Source: Trematomus loennbergii (lineage: Eukaryota > Chordata > Actinopteri > Perciformes > Nototheniidae). Taken from it: 64,000 nt of DNA. Positions 10,189 to 21,393 of the stretch are shown here, piece by piece (within the stretch, counting starts at the first letter, position 1; the number at the start of each line of letters is the position of its first letter). A program made the translations under genes and the position numbers. The stretch covers positions 1,662,494 to 1,726,493 of the forward strand of contig JAAOOA010000090.1 of assembly GCA_012861695.1 (NCBI GenBank), written 5' to 3'. The notes under the pieces were generated by a model that ran no database searches, was not told where the DNA came from, and saw nothing but the letters and a program-made list of their open reading frames with translations.

Positions 10189-10598
10189 TTCTTTATGGAT
10201 TTGTTTAACGGTAGCTTGTCTGTTTTAAAAATGGTGCTTATGCGACGCTTGGGGACTGTCTCGCGCAACGATTTTGACGATTCTCTCTGACCAATCAGCA
10301 GTCGGGAGTGTTTACGTCACTAGTTTAGCATATTCAGCTCGGTTGTTGGCTCGGTAGGAACCTCGATTTTCGAGGACCAGAAAAAAAGTTAAAAAGTACC
10401 CGTGAGCCGGAACTACCCCTAGTGGAAAAGCAAAAAAAAGCGGGCCGGGCCAAACTAAACCGTGCTAAGCCGTGCTAGGTCCTGCAGTGGAAAAGCGCCA
10501 AAAGTGAATTTCAGTGAAGTCATTAGAGGAGGGGGAGGGGAGCCATGACTGACTGTATACTCCTGTCTGCTGTGTTTTCAGCTTCACTCAGAGACAAC

Positions 10599-11964
10599 AT
10601 GGCTTCCAGGTTAGAGGAAGATCTCTGCTGTCCGGTCTGTCAGGAAGTCTTTAGAGATCCTGTTCTGTCCTGCTGCCACAGCTTCTGTAAAGCCTGTCTG
10701 CAGAACTGGTGGGATGGGAAAGAAGTAAAGGAGTGTCCAGTTTGTAGGAGAAAATCTTCAAAGGTTCATTCTTAACTTTGCTTTAAAGAACCTGTGTGAG
10801 ACCTTCTTACTGGAGAGAGATCAGAGATCTCCAGAGGCTCTCTGCAGTCTGCACTCTGAGAAACTCAGACTCTTCTGTCTGGACCATCAGCAGCCAGTGT
10901 GTCTCGTCTGCAGAGATTCAAAAACACACACCAACCACAGAATCAGACCCATCGATGAAGCTGCACAGGATCTCAGAGAGGAGCTCCAGAAATCTCTGCA
11001 GCCCTTTCAGGAGAAACTGAAGCTCTTTGAAGAGTTAAAGTGAAGTTTGATCAAACAGCAGGACACATGAAGGTCCAGGCTCAACACACAGAGACGCAGA
11101 TTAAGGAGCAGTTTAAGAAGCTTCACCAGTTTCTAGAAGAGGAAGAGGAGGCCAGGATGGCTGCACTGAGGGAGGAAGAGGAGCAGAAGAGGAGGGTGAT
11201 GGAGGAGAAGATGGAGGCTGTGAGCAGAGAGATAGCAGCTCTTTCACACACAGTCAGAGCCACAGAGGAGGAGCTGAGAGCTGAAGACGTCTCCTTCCTG
11301 CACAACTACAAGGCTGCAGTGGAGAGGCTGCAGCGCCCCCTGCTGGAGGATCCACAGCTGCCCTCAGGAGCTCTGATAGACCAGGCCAAACACCTGGGCA
11401 ACCTCAGCTTCAACATCTGGAGCAAGATGAAGGACATGGTGTCCTACTCTCCTCTCATCCTGGACCCAAACACTGCTCATCCATTACTCATCCTGTCTGA
11501 AGATCTGACCAGAGTGAGAGGAGGAGAGAGACAGGAACTTCCTGATAATCCAGAGAGGTTTGATATACCCTTGTCCTGAGCTCTGAGGGCTTTAACTCAG
11601 GGACTCACAGCTGGGATGTCCAGGTTACAGACAGTACATCTGGGTACTTGGTGTGTAGCAGAGTCTGTCCAGAGGAAGGGAGACATACGGTCTGGATTAT
11701 GGAGAATATGTTTCTTTAAAGGTAAATACTCAGCAGTCACCACCAGCTCCAACACTCCTCTCAGCCTGCAGAAGAGCTCCAGAGGGTCAGAGTGAATCTG
11801 GACTGGAACAGAGGAAAGTTGTCGTTCTCTGATCCTGACACTAACACACACATACACACCTTCACACACACTTTCACTGAGAAGATGTTTCCATACATTT
11901 ACACTTGGAGGAAGTGAAGATATTACCACTGAAGGTGTGTGTGACAGTGGATCAGAGCAGGTAG
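10599..11964 (+). pseudogene. Class-IV TRIM E3 ligase-like gene, copy A, frameshifted as sequenced
   Basis: The start is the ATG at 10599, 17 bases after a splice acceptor ending at 10581. The upstream in-frame ATG at 10545 lies in the intron. Order: C3HC4 RING (CPVC ... CCHSFCKAC ... CPVC), B-box 2 ([20 protein letters not shown]), Glu-rich coiled coil, PRY ([16 protein letters not shown]) and SPRY ([26 protein letters not shown]). Expected length is about 455 residues. Family members are RING ubiquitin ligases in which SPRY supplies target recognition; the role here is inferred. Relative to the other copies there are at least seven indels: a 2-base loss near 10765, then losses near 11033, 11565, 11637, 11657, 11775 and 11909. 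This is the most damaged copy. The 3' UTR has AATAAA at 12353-12358. Confidence 0.85.
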
Positions 11965-13194
11965 AGATCAACAGGATCATTATATCTATGATGATCATCT
12001 CTTAAAGGGATCATTCACTGACCTCTGAACCTGTCCTCCTGCTGTCTCTTTATTCTAAACATGTTTTTATTCTTGTTGTTATTGAGTTTGATAATCTGCT
12101 TTTTGATCATACTGTCAACCTTTATTAAATTGAAACACGTGCATTTAGCTGACACTTTTATCCAAGTAACATCATGTTCATCAAATATGCTGAACTGCTT
12201 CCTTTAGAGGAAATAAGATATATATATTCTTTACATTTGAAATGATCTCACCCAGATTCAGATCTTTATGTCAGGTTATAGTTCAACCTTCTCTGTTTTA
12301 TTGATTCTATGTCGTTATAAATTGTTAATTTGTTATTTGTGCATGATGGGAAAATAAATAAATAATATGTTTAATCCAACTGCGAGTTTGAGCAGCGAAT
12401 CATTTATCAGATCCAAAATAAAATGCATTTTTTATTAGTTTTATTACATGCAATTTTAAACTTGTATAATCATATAAAACATACAGAGTTACTGGGTTTA
12501 AATTAACTCCCTGACAGACCTCTTCGTCAGGGAATAAAATAAATGTTTTAAAGAGATTTCTAAGTATTTAAATACAGAGTAAATGTTAAACAGTTTTCCC
12601 AGGAGAAGCCTAAACAGAGAGGACGACCCATTGCTGTTCAGCGTGGATTATCAAATGCACACGTTTATTAACTCTAAAGGATTTAATCTCAATCTAAAAT
12701 ACTGATTTCTTGGCAGCGGTGTGTTATCGAGTATTAACAACCTCTTAAACTTCTAATTTGACCAATCAGAGTTGAGTATTCAGCTAAGACGTTTAATAAA
12801 ATATAATAATATATAGTAAAGTAAAATATATAATGGAGAAGATAAAGTAATGTGTGCACTACTTGAATATATAAAAACATGTATGTTACAATAGAGTTAT
12901 TCATTAATATTAATAATGATGTCACTCAGATTATTAAAGCAGCAACAATCACATTTAATGAGAAAAGAGCAAACAGATGTTACAATGCTGTCAAATAATA
13001 AACAAACTAACATTTCTGATTAAATCAGTTTCACAAGAACAGAGGTTTCTTCAGACTGAAAACAAGTTGCTTCTTTTCCTCATTGTATTCATGTTTATTT
13101 CCTCACTGACATGACGCGTCTCAGAATAAAAAGTAGGAATAGTAGAGTCTGTTGAAACTTGGCTTGGTCGTGATTGGTCTAAAATACAGAGAGT
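11965..13194. other. TRIM copy A 3' UTR and AT-rich flank, no gene
   Basis: The 3' UTR ends around 12375 after AATAAA at 12353-12358. Beyond it is AT-rich DNA conserved in B (27131-28360) and D (60834-62060) and partly in C (48216-48966). A short hairpin, CCCTGAC ... GTCAGGG, is at about 12511-12534. No coding frame is supported. Confidence 0.6.
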
Positions 13195-15060
13195 TGTCAA
13201 ACACCATCAGAATGCTACAGCTAATTCAGAATGCTGCAGCCAGACTGCTCTTCAACCTCCTCCTGTTCTCCCACTACTCCTCTCCTCCACTCCTCCACTG
13301 GCTGACAGCCAGAGGTGGGAAGTAGTGGAGTACAAATACTTCGTTTCTGTACTTAACTTAATTTTTCTGGTATCAGTACTTTACTCCACTACTTATTTTT
13401 CTGACAACTTTTTACTTTGACTTCTTACATTTTGAACCAAATACCTGTACTTTCTACTTCTTACATTTTGAACACATACCTGAACTTTCTACTTCTTACA
13501 TTTTGAACACAAATACCTGTACTTTATGAGGTTAAAATGTTAACATGTTAACATAGGTTCAGGAGCATGGCCACGCCTAAAACTCCGCCTCAAACCACGG
13601 CCACCCTATTTATATCCGGCAAAAGCTTCCGGCAACCGCTTGTCTCATCTTTCAACCCACCCTCCCTCACCTTCTACCCATAAACATCCTCTGCCCATCA
13701 CCATTTATATCTAAACGGTGCATATCTATATACTGCGTATACTAACATTAACTCCAGGTATCGTCTGGGGACCGTAATCAGCCCACGCAGTTCATGCCGG
13801 AGACGGAACCCCCACTCTGAGTCTCCACCGCACGGACCATAGCTCGTCCTCCCAGATCACCTCTCCACCCTCCTCATATCTTCACATGTTACTTCAATAA
13901 ACGTACAAACATCACACCGTTGTGGCGTGGTTCTTGCTAGTGAACTACTTCTTACATGTTGAACCCAAATACCTGTACTTTCTACTTCTTACATTTTGAA
14001 CACAAATACCTGTACTTTCTACTTCTTACATGTTGAACACAAATACCTGTACTTTCTGCTTCTTACATGTTGAACACAAATACCTGTACTTTCTACTTCT
14101 TACATTTTCCAAACAGGCTGGTTCCTTTAGTTTGAATGTGTGTCTGGTGGCGTGATCATTATATTTAGAGTCATTGCGTGCCTATTGATTTGAACACGAT
14201 CCGTGTATCCATCATTTCCTGGTCTTCTCTAAAGAAGAGGGACCAATGAAAACGTTGTCATGTTGCCATTGTTCAGCATGGAAACATTCATTAGCTAACA
14301 ATGACATTATTGTTCTATTAATATAAAGGGAGGTCAGGTACTCTTTAAAAACAGCTGCTAGTTATGGGTACTTTTTACTGAAGTACATTTCAAAGCCCTC
14401 TTTACTTTTACTTGAGTAAAGAAGTTTAGTCAGTACTTCTACTTTTACCAGAGTATTTTTAAACACGAGTATCTGTACTTCTACTTGAGTAAAGCATGTG
14501 TGTACTTTTGCCATCTCTGCTGCCAATTAATGCAATAATCCAATTCAAGACACTGGTGCTGGCCTTGGTTAAACTCCAGCTCGTGCACTTCACTCGGCAT
14601 CAGCCAATCAGATTGCTGCTCCCACTGTGAGTGGGACCCAGGTAACCCCCAAAAAACAACTATCCTGGCTCCGAAATCAGAATCAGAATCAGTTTTATTA
14701 CCAGGTAGGTTGATACGTACGAGGAATTTGACTTGGTGTCGTGGTGCATACATAAAAACCAAAAATAAAAAAAACACAACTATTTATGAAAAAATAATAA
14801 CATTAAAAATAACACAAAAATATAGTAAAATAAAAAAAGTATTTACATTGAAATAGAATGGAATAAAATATGTGCAGTAATAATAAAAGACCAGATATTG
14901 TGTACATTGTGTGCATTAATGTGATGCAGAGTCTGCGTTGTGGCTGAGGGAAAGTGTCAGTGGGAATGAATGGTGGAACGAGCTCCTCATTGACATCAGG
15001 AAAGCAGAAACTCTGCATTTCTTCCCTCACAAACTGAAAACTGTTTCCATTGTATCTTGG
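13195..15060 (+). mobile_element. LINE reverse-transcriptase fragment split by a hAT-like element, copy A
   Basis: Bases 13200-13311 encode a typical end-of-RT signature (MLQLIQNAAARLL, LHWL). After a roughly 1.2 kb interruption it resumes at 14520-14650 (IQFKTLVLAL), with a final piece near 14965-15060 (WNELLIDIRKAETLHFF). The interruption begins CAGAGGTGGG and ends CCATCTCTG, as expected for hAT-like inverted ends, and contains many copies of a roughly 37-base unit (TACCTGTACTTTCTACTTCT). A repeat with ATCAGAATCAG follows at 14685. All of it is decayed. It is also present in B and D. Confidence 0.6.
13549..13940 (+). mobile_element. Solo-LTR-like insertion, copy A only
   Basis: About 390 bp absent from B and D interrupts the 37-base repeat array. 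It has a TATA-like CCTATTTATATCC in its first quarter and an AATAAA (TTCAATAAACG) near the end, the usual layout of a retroelement LTR promoter and polyadenylation signal. Exact ends and target duplication cannot be fixed because the flanks are themselves repetitive. No internal coding region is present. Confidence 0.45.
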
Positions 15061-15592
15061 CAATTCAATTCTTGCATAAAAAAAAGCACTTAAAAAAGTT
15101 ATTTTAGGCCTGGGGTGTCAAACTCAATTTCTTAACCAGATAATAACCTGATTCTGAGTCTGATTGACAATGTCATCATCCTAACATTTAGATAACAGGA
15201 TTGTTTTCTTTACATCTAAAGTAAATGACATTCAATTATAAATCAATAAGAGATGAAATAAAGCAATGTTTCAGAAACTTAACATAATATGCGAGGGTCT
15301 TTATCTTGTTGTCTCATAAACAATGGGATCTTAGAAAACGAATGAAACAAAAACGCCTTCACTGGAAAATGGAAAACGAACAAACTGATCTCTTTCATGA
15401 CTAAAAGAACAATAAGTAAAATAAGCAACACTAATGTAAAAAGGTGTAGCGCTACGGCTAAAATCTCATTAAAGAACTATTTAATAAAATAAGTGTTAAA
15501 TATCTTCATTTACCTCTGTTGTTCCTGCTGTGCTGAGCTGCTTCTCACGAAGGAAAAGAGAAGTGGATCAGATAACACACTGTAACGTAAGG
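15061..15592. other. AT-rich intergenic repeat DNA, copy A
   Basis: It contains another GGGGTGTCAAACTCAATTTC repeat at 15113 and AT-rich sequence shared with B (29950-30400) and D (63320-63713). Copy D homology stops after the equivalent of 15484. No gene seen. Confidence 0.5.
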
Positions 15593-15597
15593 ACACA

Positions 15598-15661
<64 letters not shown>

Positions 15662-15664
15662 CGA

Positions 15665-15728
<64 letters not shown>

Positions 15729-15757
15729 CACACACACACCACACACACACACCACAC

Positions 15758-15792
<35 letters not shown>
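15593..15792. repeat. (ACGC)n/(AC)n compound microsatellite, copy A
   Basis: About 125 bases of ACGC tetranucleotide repeat are followed by about 65 bases of AC and a short AT run. Copy B has only AC repeats at the same place (30419-30511). Long His/Thr/Ala/Arg or Cys/Val frames across this stretch are translations of the repeat, not genes. Confidence 0.95.
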
Positions 15793-17205
15793 GGAGGGGT
15801 CAAACAAACGGCAAAGGAACAAGAGGAACAACTGCTTCAAACGGTGAGTAACGGACACAATAAAGAGTGTGCACACTGAAGACGCCGCAATACCCCACCA
15901 GGAAGCCGGGCTCCTCCAGACTGTATGTGTATGTTGGCATGGCAAGGACTTGTGTGTGTGAGGCGTTTTGAAACCATCATTATAATCTTTAACCACTGTT
16001 TCCTATACTTTTCCCCTTTAACCCTTTGTGTCCCCCAGGTGGAATGCATACTATAGTATATGAGTACTTTATTTGGGGTATTTTAAGTATATTTTTCGTA
16101 CTAGTTTTACTTGAGTGCAATAGGAATGCAGGATTTCTTCAACCTCTGTATTTATATTTAAAAAATTGCCTTTAGTTGAACACTTCTTTAACTCTGCTGC
16201 CACCTGCTGGTATAAGTAGTTCGTGCACCTTACACACAGACAGACACGTGACCAGAAGTCTGCTTTTCATGAGAGCAACAAAATACCCTTCAAAAATAAA
16301 GGCACCAACGTCCTGCTGTGAGATTTATTATGAATTAGAACAATTCTTTATTGCTTTTATGAAGCACTCTTGAAAAGAGAAAGGAAAAACAGATTAACTT
16401 TTAGCTTTGTGTTATGATTACTTAAATATGTGCACTGTGAGATGAAAAAGAAAAATGTATCAAGTTTAGTTTTGAACATTCACTGTGATTGGGTCTATTA
16501 TCCACGCAATACACCGTATTTATTTTTCTTAATTTATATTATTTAATTTCATATTCTGTTCTTGTAAATATCATATTCTATTATATTACATGTATATAAA
16601 CTTTTTGCACTACTTTTTATTTTGTATTTTTGTATTTTATATATATGTTGCATTGTTGGAGGAGCTCAGGTCAGAAGAATTTCATTGACATTTCTACACT
16701 GTAGCTGCTGAGCATATGATGATAAAACCTTTGAATCCAACACTTTTTTCAGTGGAAAATCCTAAATTGTAGGATAGTTTGGCCATAATAATGCTTTATG
16801 ATTACATTTCTAGTGAGAAGTGTATATTTTACTTTCAGAATCTACCTCCAGTGGATGTGTAGGATCTACAGTATGATAGATATATTACTTTACACCCGGA
16901 AGTATGTATTGTCATTCTTATTGTCGATAAATTGAGGGATATACGCTATATTTTATTAACACCAGTATGTACTTTATACATCCACCTCGAGTGTTTGTCT
17001 CTGCACCGGAAATAATTTAATTTTAAAGTTCAACCGCATATTATATAAACTATATCAGCGCCACACCTGCGTAACACATGGTGCCTCTTATCTGAACCAT
17101 TTTTTAAGCGATTTGTAATCTATTCTTGTCGACTTGCAGCCTAAATACAAAGATAACTCCACTCTCCTACCACTGCTTACCTCTAATGAGCCTTGGTAGA
17201 ACTAG
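15793..17205. other. Intergenic tail of copy A, LINE 3' end, no gene
   Basis: The tail parallels 30545-31927 in copy B. The part around 16580-16740 (GGAGGAGCTCAGGTCAGAAG ... GATAAAACCTTTGAATCC) resembles the 3' end of fish LINE families. The rest is AT-rich and holds no supported frame. The next segment starts at 17206. Confidence 0.5.
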
Positions 17206-18004
17206 TGTCCGAGTCATGGGGTCCAGAACTGACTGAAGACATGTGGAACAGAGGACAGGCATGGTTCCATGTACAGGGAACTTTTTGAACCTTTCTGCAG
17301 CGATAAATAAAGAAAACAAAGAAGACATTATTAATAATAGTAATGATGGTAACAACAATAATATTAGTATAACTATTTATATAGCACTTACACAATTGCA
17401 AAGTGATTCTCACAACAAAAATAAAGAACAAAACAATATCAACAATAAAAAAACAAATGATTATAGGAATGTTAAGAGACAAAGAAATGATAAACATTCT
17501 GAGAGGCCGACTACAAAAGCTAGACTCAATGGCTCTTGATGACATCAATGAGCAGTCCCAATAGATGCTGTGGTATAAAAGAAATAGAATAGGTCCAGAT
17601 TTCTTCTATTTTGTGTTGGATGATTTGTTTTATTGATTGCTGATGGATGTATATATATAGGGTTTATTCAACAGCAGTAAAGCATTAAGTTGCTAAATTA
17701 ACGTACACTGAACTGTAAAACAACTTACCACTATTTAGGAAAGGCTCTGATCAGGAGGGTTGACTAGTAGGACAGCAAAGAGGTGGTGTCATGTACAACC
17801 ATTGGTAGATGTTACACCTGAAAGAAAGATAAGGAAATAAGAGAAGACAGGAGGACAAACATCCTCTTAAGTAAAAGACCAAATCATGTCAAGCTTTAAC
17901 CTGAGCCTGTTTTTTCAGTCTTTACAATGCACTGTTGGAAAATACCTTCCAAAGGCTACATTCAAACTCAATACCATAAATAACTGGGTACCAAAGTGCT
18001 TTAC

Positions 18005-18470
18005 CTGATAGAACACGTTCCACACGGAGCAGCAACCATCCGGCTCGGCCTTTTGCTGCATATCATCTCTCTCCCTCTCCACTGTTTCCAGTAGATCTCT
18101 ACTGTCCAATAAAACTGAAATTCCCCAAAAAATCATATTAAAAAAGTTAAAAACAATAACTTGCTTTTGGCATTGAAATAGATTAGAATCTCACCTTTTT
18201 CCTGGATGTCAGGAAGGCCAGGAAGTCGTTCCCTTCAAGTCCGCAACCAGTCATAGGGTTCAAATGCAAAGCCTGAACGATGACAAGAGCGAGATTTACA
18301 TTTTACAATTATATTTTTAATTCATACCAGAGCAGTGTGTACATAGGCCCTGTACGACATGCAAAGAACAGATCAAATCCCCTGACAGACTCACACACTT
18401 TGGTGATGTCCTCATCTGATAATGTTTCATTTTTTAGCAGCAAAGTAACATTACTCAAAGTATATGTATG
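18005..18470 (-). other. Possible minus-strand exons of an unidentified gene, copy B
   Basis: Three blocks have splice-like edges on the minus strand: about 18328-18470 (VTLLLKNETLSDEDITKVCE, then GFDLFFACRTGPMYTLL), 18195-18272 (GLEGNDFLAFLTSRKK; acceptor GTTCAG, donor AAAAAG/GTGAG) and 18005-18114 (DDMQQKAEPDGCCSVWNVFY; acceptor GGGAATTTCAG, donor ATCAG/GTAAAG). The same boundaries recur in copies A and C. The family was not recognised. Block 18005-18114 is 110 bases here, 109 in A and 108 in C, from changes in a short CT run, so frames differ between copies. Confidence 0.35.
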
Positions 18471-19490
18471 TTTTGCATCTCCTCAACAATGGTCTGTATC
18501 ATTGAGTAGAAAAAAACTGTCCCCACAATTTCAGGTAGATTAACACACATTTGTAAGAAAAGTTTACAATGAAGCACAAAAACCCTCTTTGTATTAAGCT
18601 AGCTGCCACAGAAAGTACAGCTTAACATGCTAACCTTTGGTAGAGAGCTACAGTTAGCTAACTTCATGTTCAACACAACACCTCTAATGGCATTACATTG
18701 ACGATTTTAAACAAAACGTAACTCTCTCAACTTGTAAGATAACGTTAAGTTAACTTACAACTTATAACTGCATCACGTTTTTCAGGGGAAACACAAACTG
18801 CAGAAAACGTTAGCTGCTAACTGTTGTTAGCTAAGACAGCTAGCCTCCTAGCAAACGTAAGGTTAAGTTAACATTAACGTAACGTTGTAAGAAAGCAAAA
18901 CGAACCTTCGAGAAAGCTTTTACTCTCAGACTTGGTGAAATTGTGTAGTGTTGCTTACCTCCAGAAGGACTTTTAGCGCGTTTCCCAGTAGACAGAGCTG
19001 TCAGAGCAACCCAGTCTCATGGCATTTCGTGTTATTAGTCACGAAATTAATTTAATCTATTGTTTCGTGTCACACAGAACGATTTTTAATGCAATGTATT
19101 TCTATTGGTAGTATGTTTCGTGCCTGCAACACGTCTTTTGTCCGGTCGGGTCTTGAAGACCAGAAGCTGTGTGGTTCATAAAAAACATGTTCTTACCAAG
19201 CGGCAAACTCTGGGGAAGAGCCGGGACGCCAATACGGAAGTGCCATAAACTGCAGTTCATATTGGCCGATAGGCGATGACTGCAGAAAGGAGCAATTTCC
19301 ATAGACCCCAATGTTAAAATGCCCAATTTCACAGCAGAAAAAAACGTTTCTAGCCCTGGCTCCAATACATTTTATTATGTATAATTAGATTCCACCTTCG
19401 TGATTATGATCTGTGAGTGAATTGTTTTCTAACGCGACCCTTTTATTTATATTAGGTCTTAAAGTTTTTGCATAAATTAGGGCGTGGTCA
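18471..19490. other. Intergenic, partly repeat, copy B
   Basis: Up to about 19010 this matches copy C. From 19012 to 19195 copy B has its own sequence with inverted TTTCGTG/CACGAAA motifs where copy C has about 630 unrelated bases (34564-35196). From about 19196 (CCAAGCGGCAAACTCTGGGG) the copies match again in a sequence resembling a common fish interspersed repeat. No gene seen. Confidence 0.45.
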
Positions 19491-19499
19491 CATTGAGTG

Positions 19500-21130
19500 A
19501 CAGCTCTGTCAAGTGACTGCTGCTGTTAGCTTCTTGTCTCTCTGCTAGCTGCTCCGTCTCCGTGAAGCTACAAGGTCTCTGCCTGCTGAGTTCATCCAGG
19601 GAACACAACTTGACCCCGCCGTGTTTGTTTGTTCTTCATGCTTATATATCGGACTATTGTGACTCGCTCTGCGGTTAAAACAGACGGTGCATGAATGCCG
19701 TTTTGCGGTAAGTGAAATTCGAGTACTTTATGTGTTTATGATTTTAATCAGCTACGTAATGAATGTTAAGGCTTGCGTTAGCGTGTAAGCGAGTGGTCGC
19801 TATGCTCAAGTATGTAGACAAGCTAACGTCGAAGTAGTGTATGTGAAATCAACCTCACAATAAGATGTGTGATATTACAATTATTAATGTCATATTTTCA
19901 AGATGATTACTTAGATATTACAATATGGTTGGTTGAGCTGGAGTTCATTATTGAGTTTACACGTTAACGTCACAGTCATCTGAAGAACGAACCCAAACGT
20001 TGTTGTTTTATTAATTGCATTACCAAATTGGTATCAAATAAACAGTAACACAACAGCATTGGTAACACAACTTCCAAAGTTACAGTAAAATAAAAAGAAC
20101 CCTGACTCGGAAAATACACAATCCAACATGTTCAACAGAAGAGAATAAGTTATATTGTTTGTACACATGGTTCTTTACATATATATCTGTTTGTTTAAAG
20201 TTCCAGGTGATGCAGACAGGATGGACCAGAGAGTGAGAGACAGAACTGGACTCCTCACAGCAGTGAACTTCAGCACAGGTACAAATACTCTTTTTCATAC
20301 TGTACAAAGAATCAAGAAAGATATTGGTTTAAATAAATGAAGTATTGACTTTAATACACTGCTATACATTCCATTAAACAATACTAAATACTAGATCACC
20401 TACACATCAGTGAAGTTGAGGGTTTTTTCCATGCAAAGGGTTACATTTAGATGTTAACAAGCAATATGACTGTCAGCTTTCTAATTTAAGGTATTGAAGG
20501 CAAAGCTATTTAACGCATAGTGACAACTGCTATTTATCTCTCAATATTGTCTGTAAAAAACGTGGTAAAAGTGATTCTTTCAGTGAGACAACAGAGCAAG
20601 CTTCTACAGTTGCACTAAGTTTTGATAACAGTTAAATATTATTTTGATAATAAAATATATTTCAATGTTGATGAATGTCATACTGTTCATTCATAATCTG
20701 ATTGTCTTTGTAGCTCACTGTTGAAATAAAATAAAACATTACAATTACAAAATAATTATATCTACAGCCCCTAAACACAAGCACACCTCTTTCATACACT
20801 TGTTCTGCAATAATATGTTTTATGTTTCCTGTAATTTTTGTTAGGAAAGGACATGCCTGAAAGACACGACTCAACATTTCTCCTTCTCTGAGGGTCAAGA
20901 AGAACATCCAAGAGGAAAATTAAAAGCTGATGTTATGAGATGTTAAGACCAGTACAGGACATTCACTAAGAAACTACTTTTATTGTGAAGTCAGCTGATC
21001 GAATGCACCTATTTCCACATCTACACTCCATCAGCTGATTATTCTATTTGCCTCACTTTATGAGCTTCACAACATGTACCTTGTACCGCAGAGTTTGCAA
21101 CGCAAATAAATGGGGCCAATCTTCAGTCGG
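19500..21130 (+). other. Putative small spliced plus-strand gene, copy B
   Basis: Three blocks have good splice edges: one ending 19707 (TTTTGCG/GTAAGT), 20201-20278 (acceptor TTTAAAG, donor ACAG/GTACAA) and from 20845 (acceptor TTTTTGTTAG) to near AATAAA at 21105-21110. The middle block reads VPGDADRMDQRVRDRTGLL and, joined in phase to the last block, stops within about 16 further codons, giving a peptide of roughly 35 residues from the ATG at 20221. All splice sites recur in copy C, but C has CTG instead of that ATG. It could equally be a non-coding RNA or the remnant of a larger gene. Family unknown. Confidence 0.35.
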
Positions 21131-21393
21131 ATGTGAATGTGTAATCTAACATTTTCAGTAAGAATAATGGACAAAAGGAGTGCAAATACAAATTCAATTT
21201 ATTGAAATCTGAACCAAAAGTTAATCAAACATGTTTTAAATAAAAAGCACATATGGACAGAAGGTGTAAACCTATTAAATGTATAAGTAAACACATTTAG
21301 TCAAATAAAGTGACAGACAAGGCCTGATCAGGTGGTATCAGCTATGCATGGGCTCCTCCATCAGGCCTGGTCCTCCTCACAGAGGAAAGACCC

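Larger units (their letters stand above)
2624..10500. mobile_element. Large terminal-inverted-repeat DNA transposon filling the TRIM intron, copy A
   Basis: The left end TGGCGCTTTTCCACTGCAGG at 2624 is the reverse complement of the right end at 10481-10500, and imperfect complementarity extends over about 57 bp. Both ends are flanked by AAA, a possible 3 bp target duplication. Inside are remnants of at least two genes: a plus-strand ATG near 3789 (copy D 57204) and minus-strand exons around 8690-8780 and 10030-10190. Two divergent genes and a 3 bp target would fit PIF/Harbinger, but no DDE domain survives and the superfamily is not proven. A LINE, three TTAA-site elements and a TTAA MITE are nested within. 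Copies in B, C and D sit at the same intron position, so insertion preceded the duplications. Confidence 0.7.

Noticed and set aside
10545..10598. Upstream TRIM start [15 protein letters not shown]
   Set aside because: The frame runs through a consensus splice acceptor. The 18 extra residues are intron and the ATG after the acceptor begins the conserved MASRL.
15510..15847. Open frames rich in His-Thr-Ala-Arg or Cys-Val
   Set aside because: They are translations of the ACGC/AC microsatellite in several frames on both strands.
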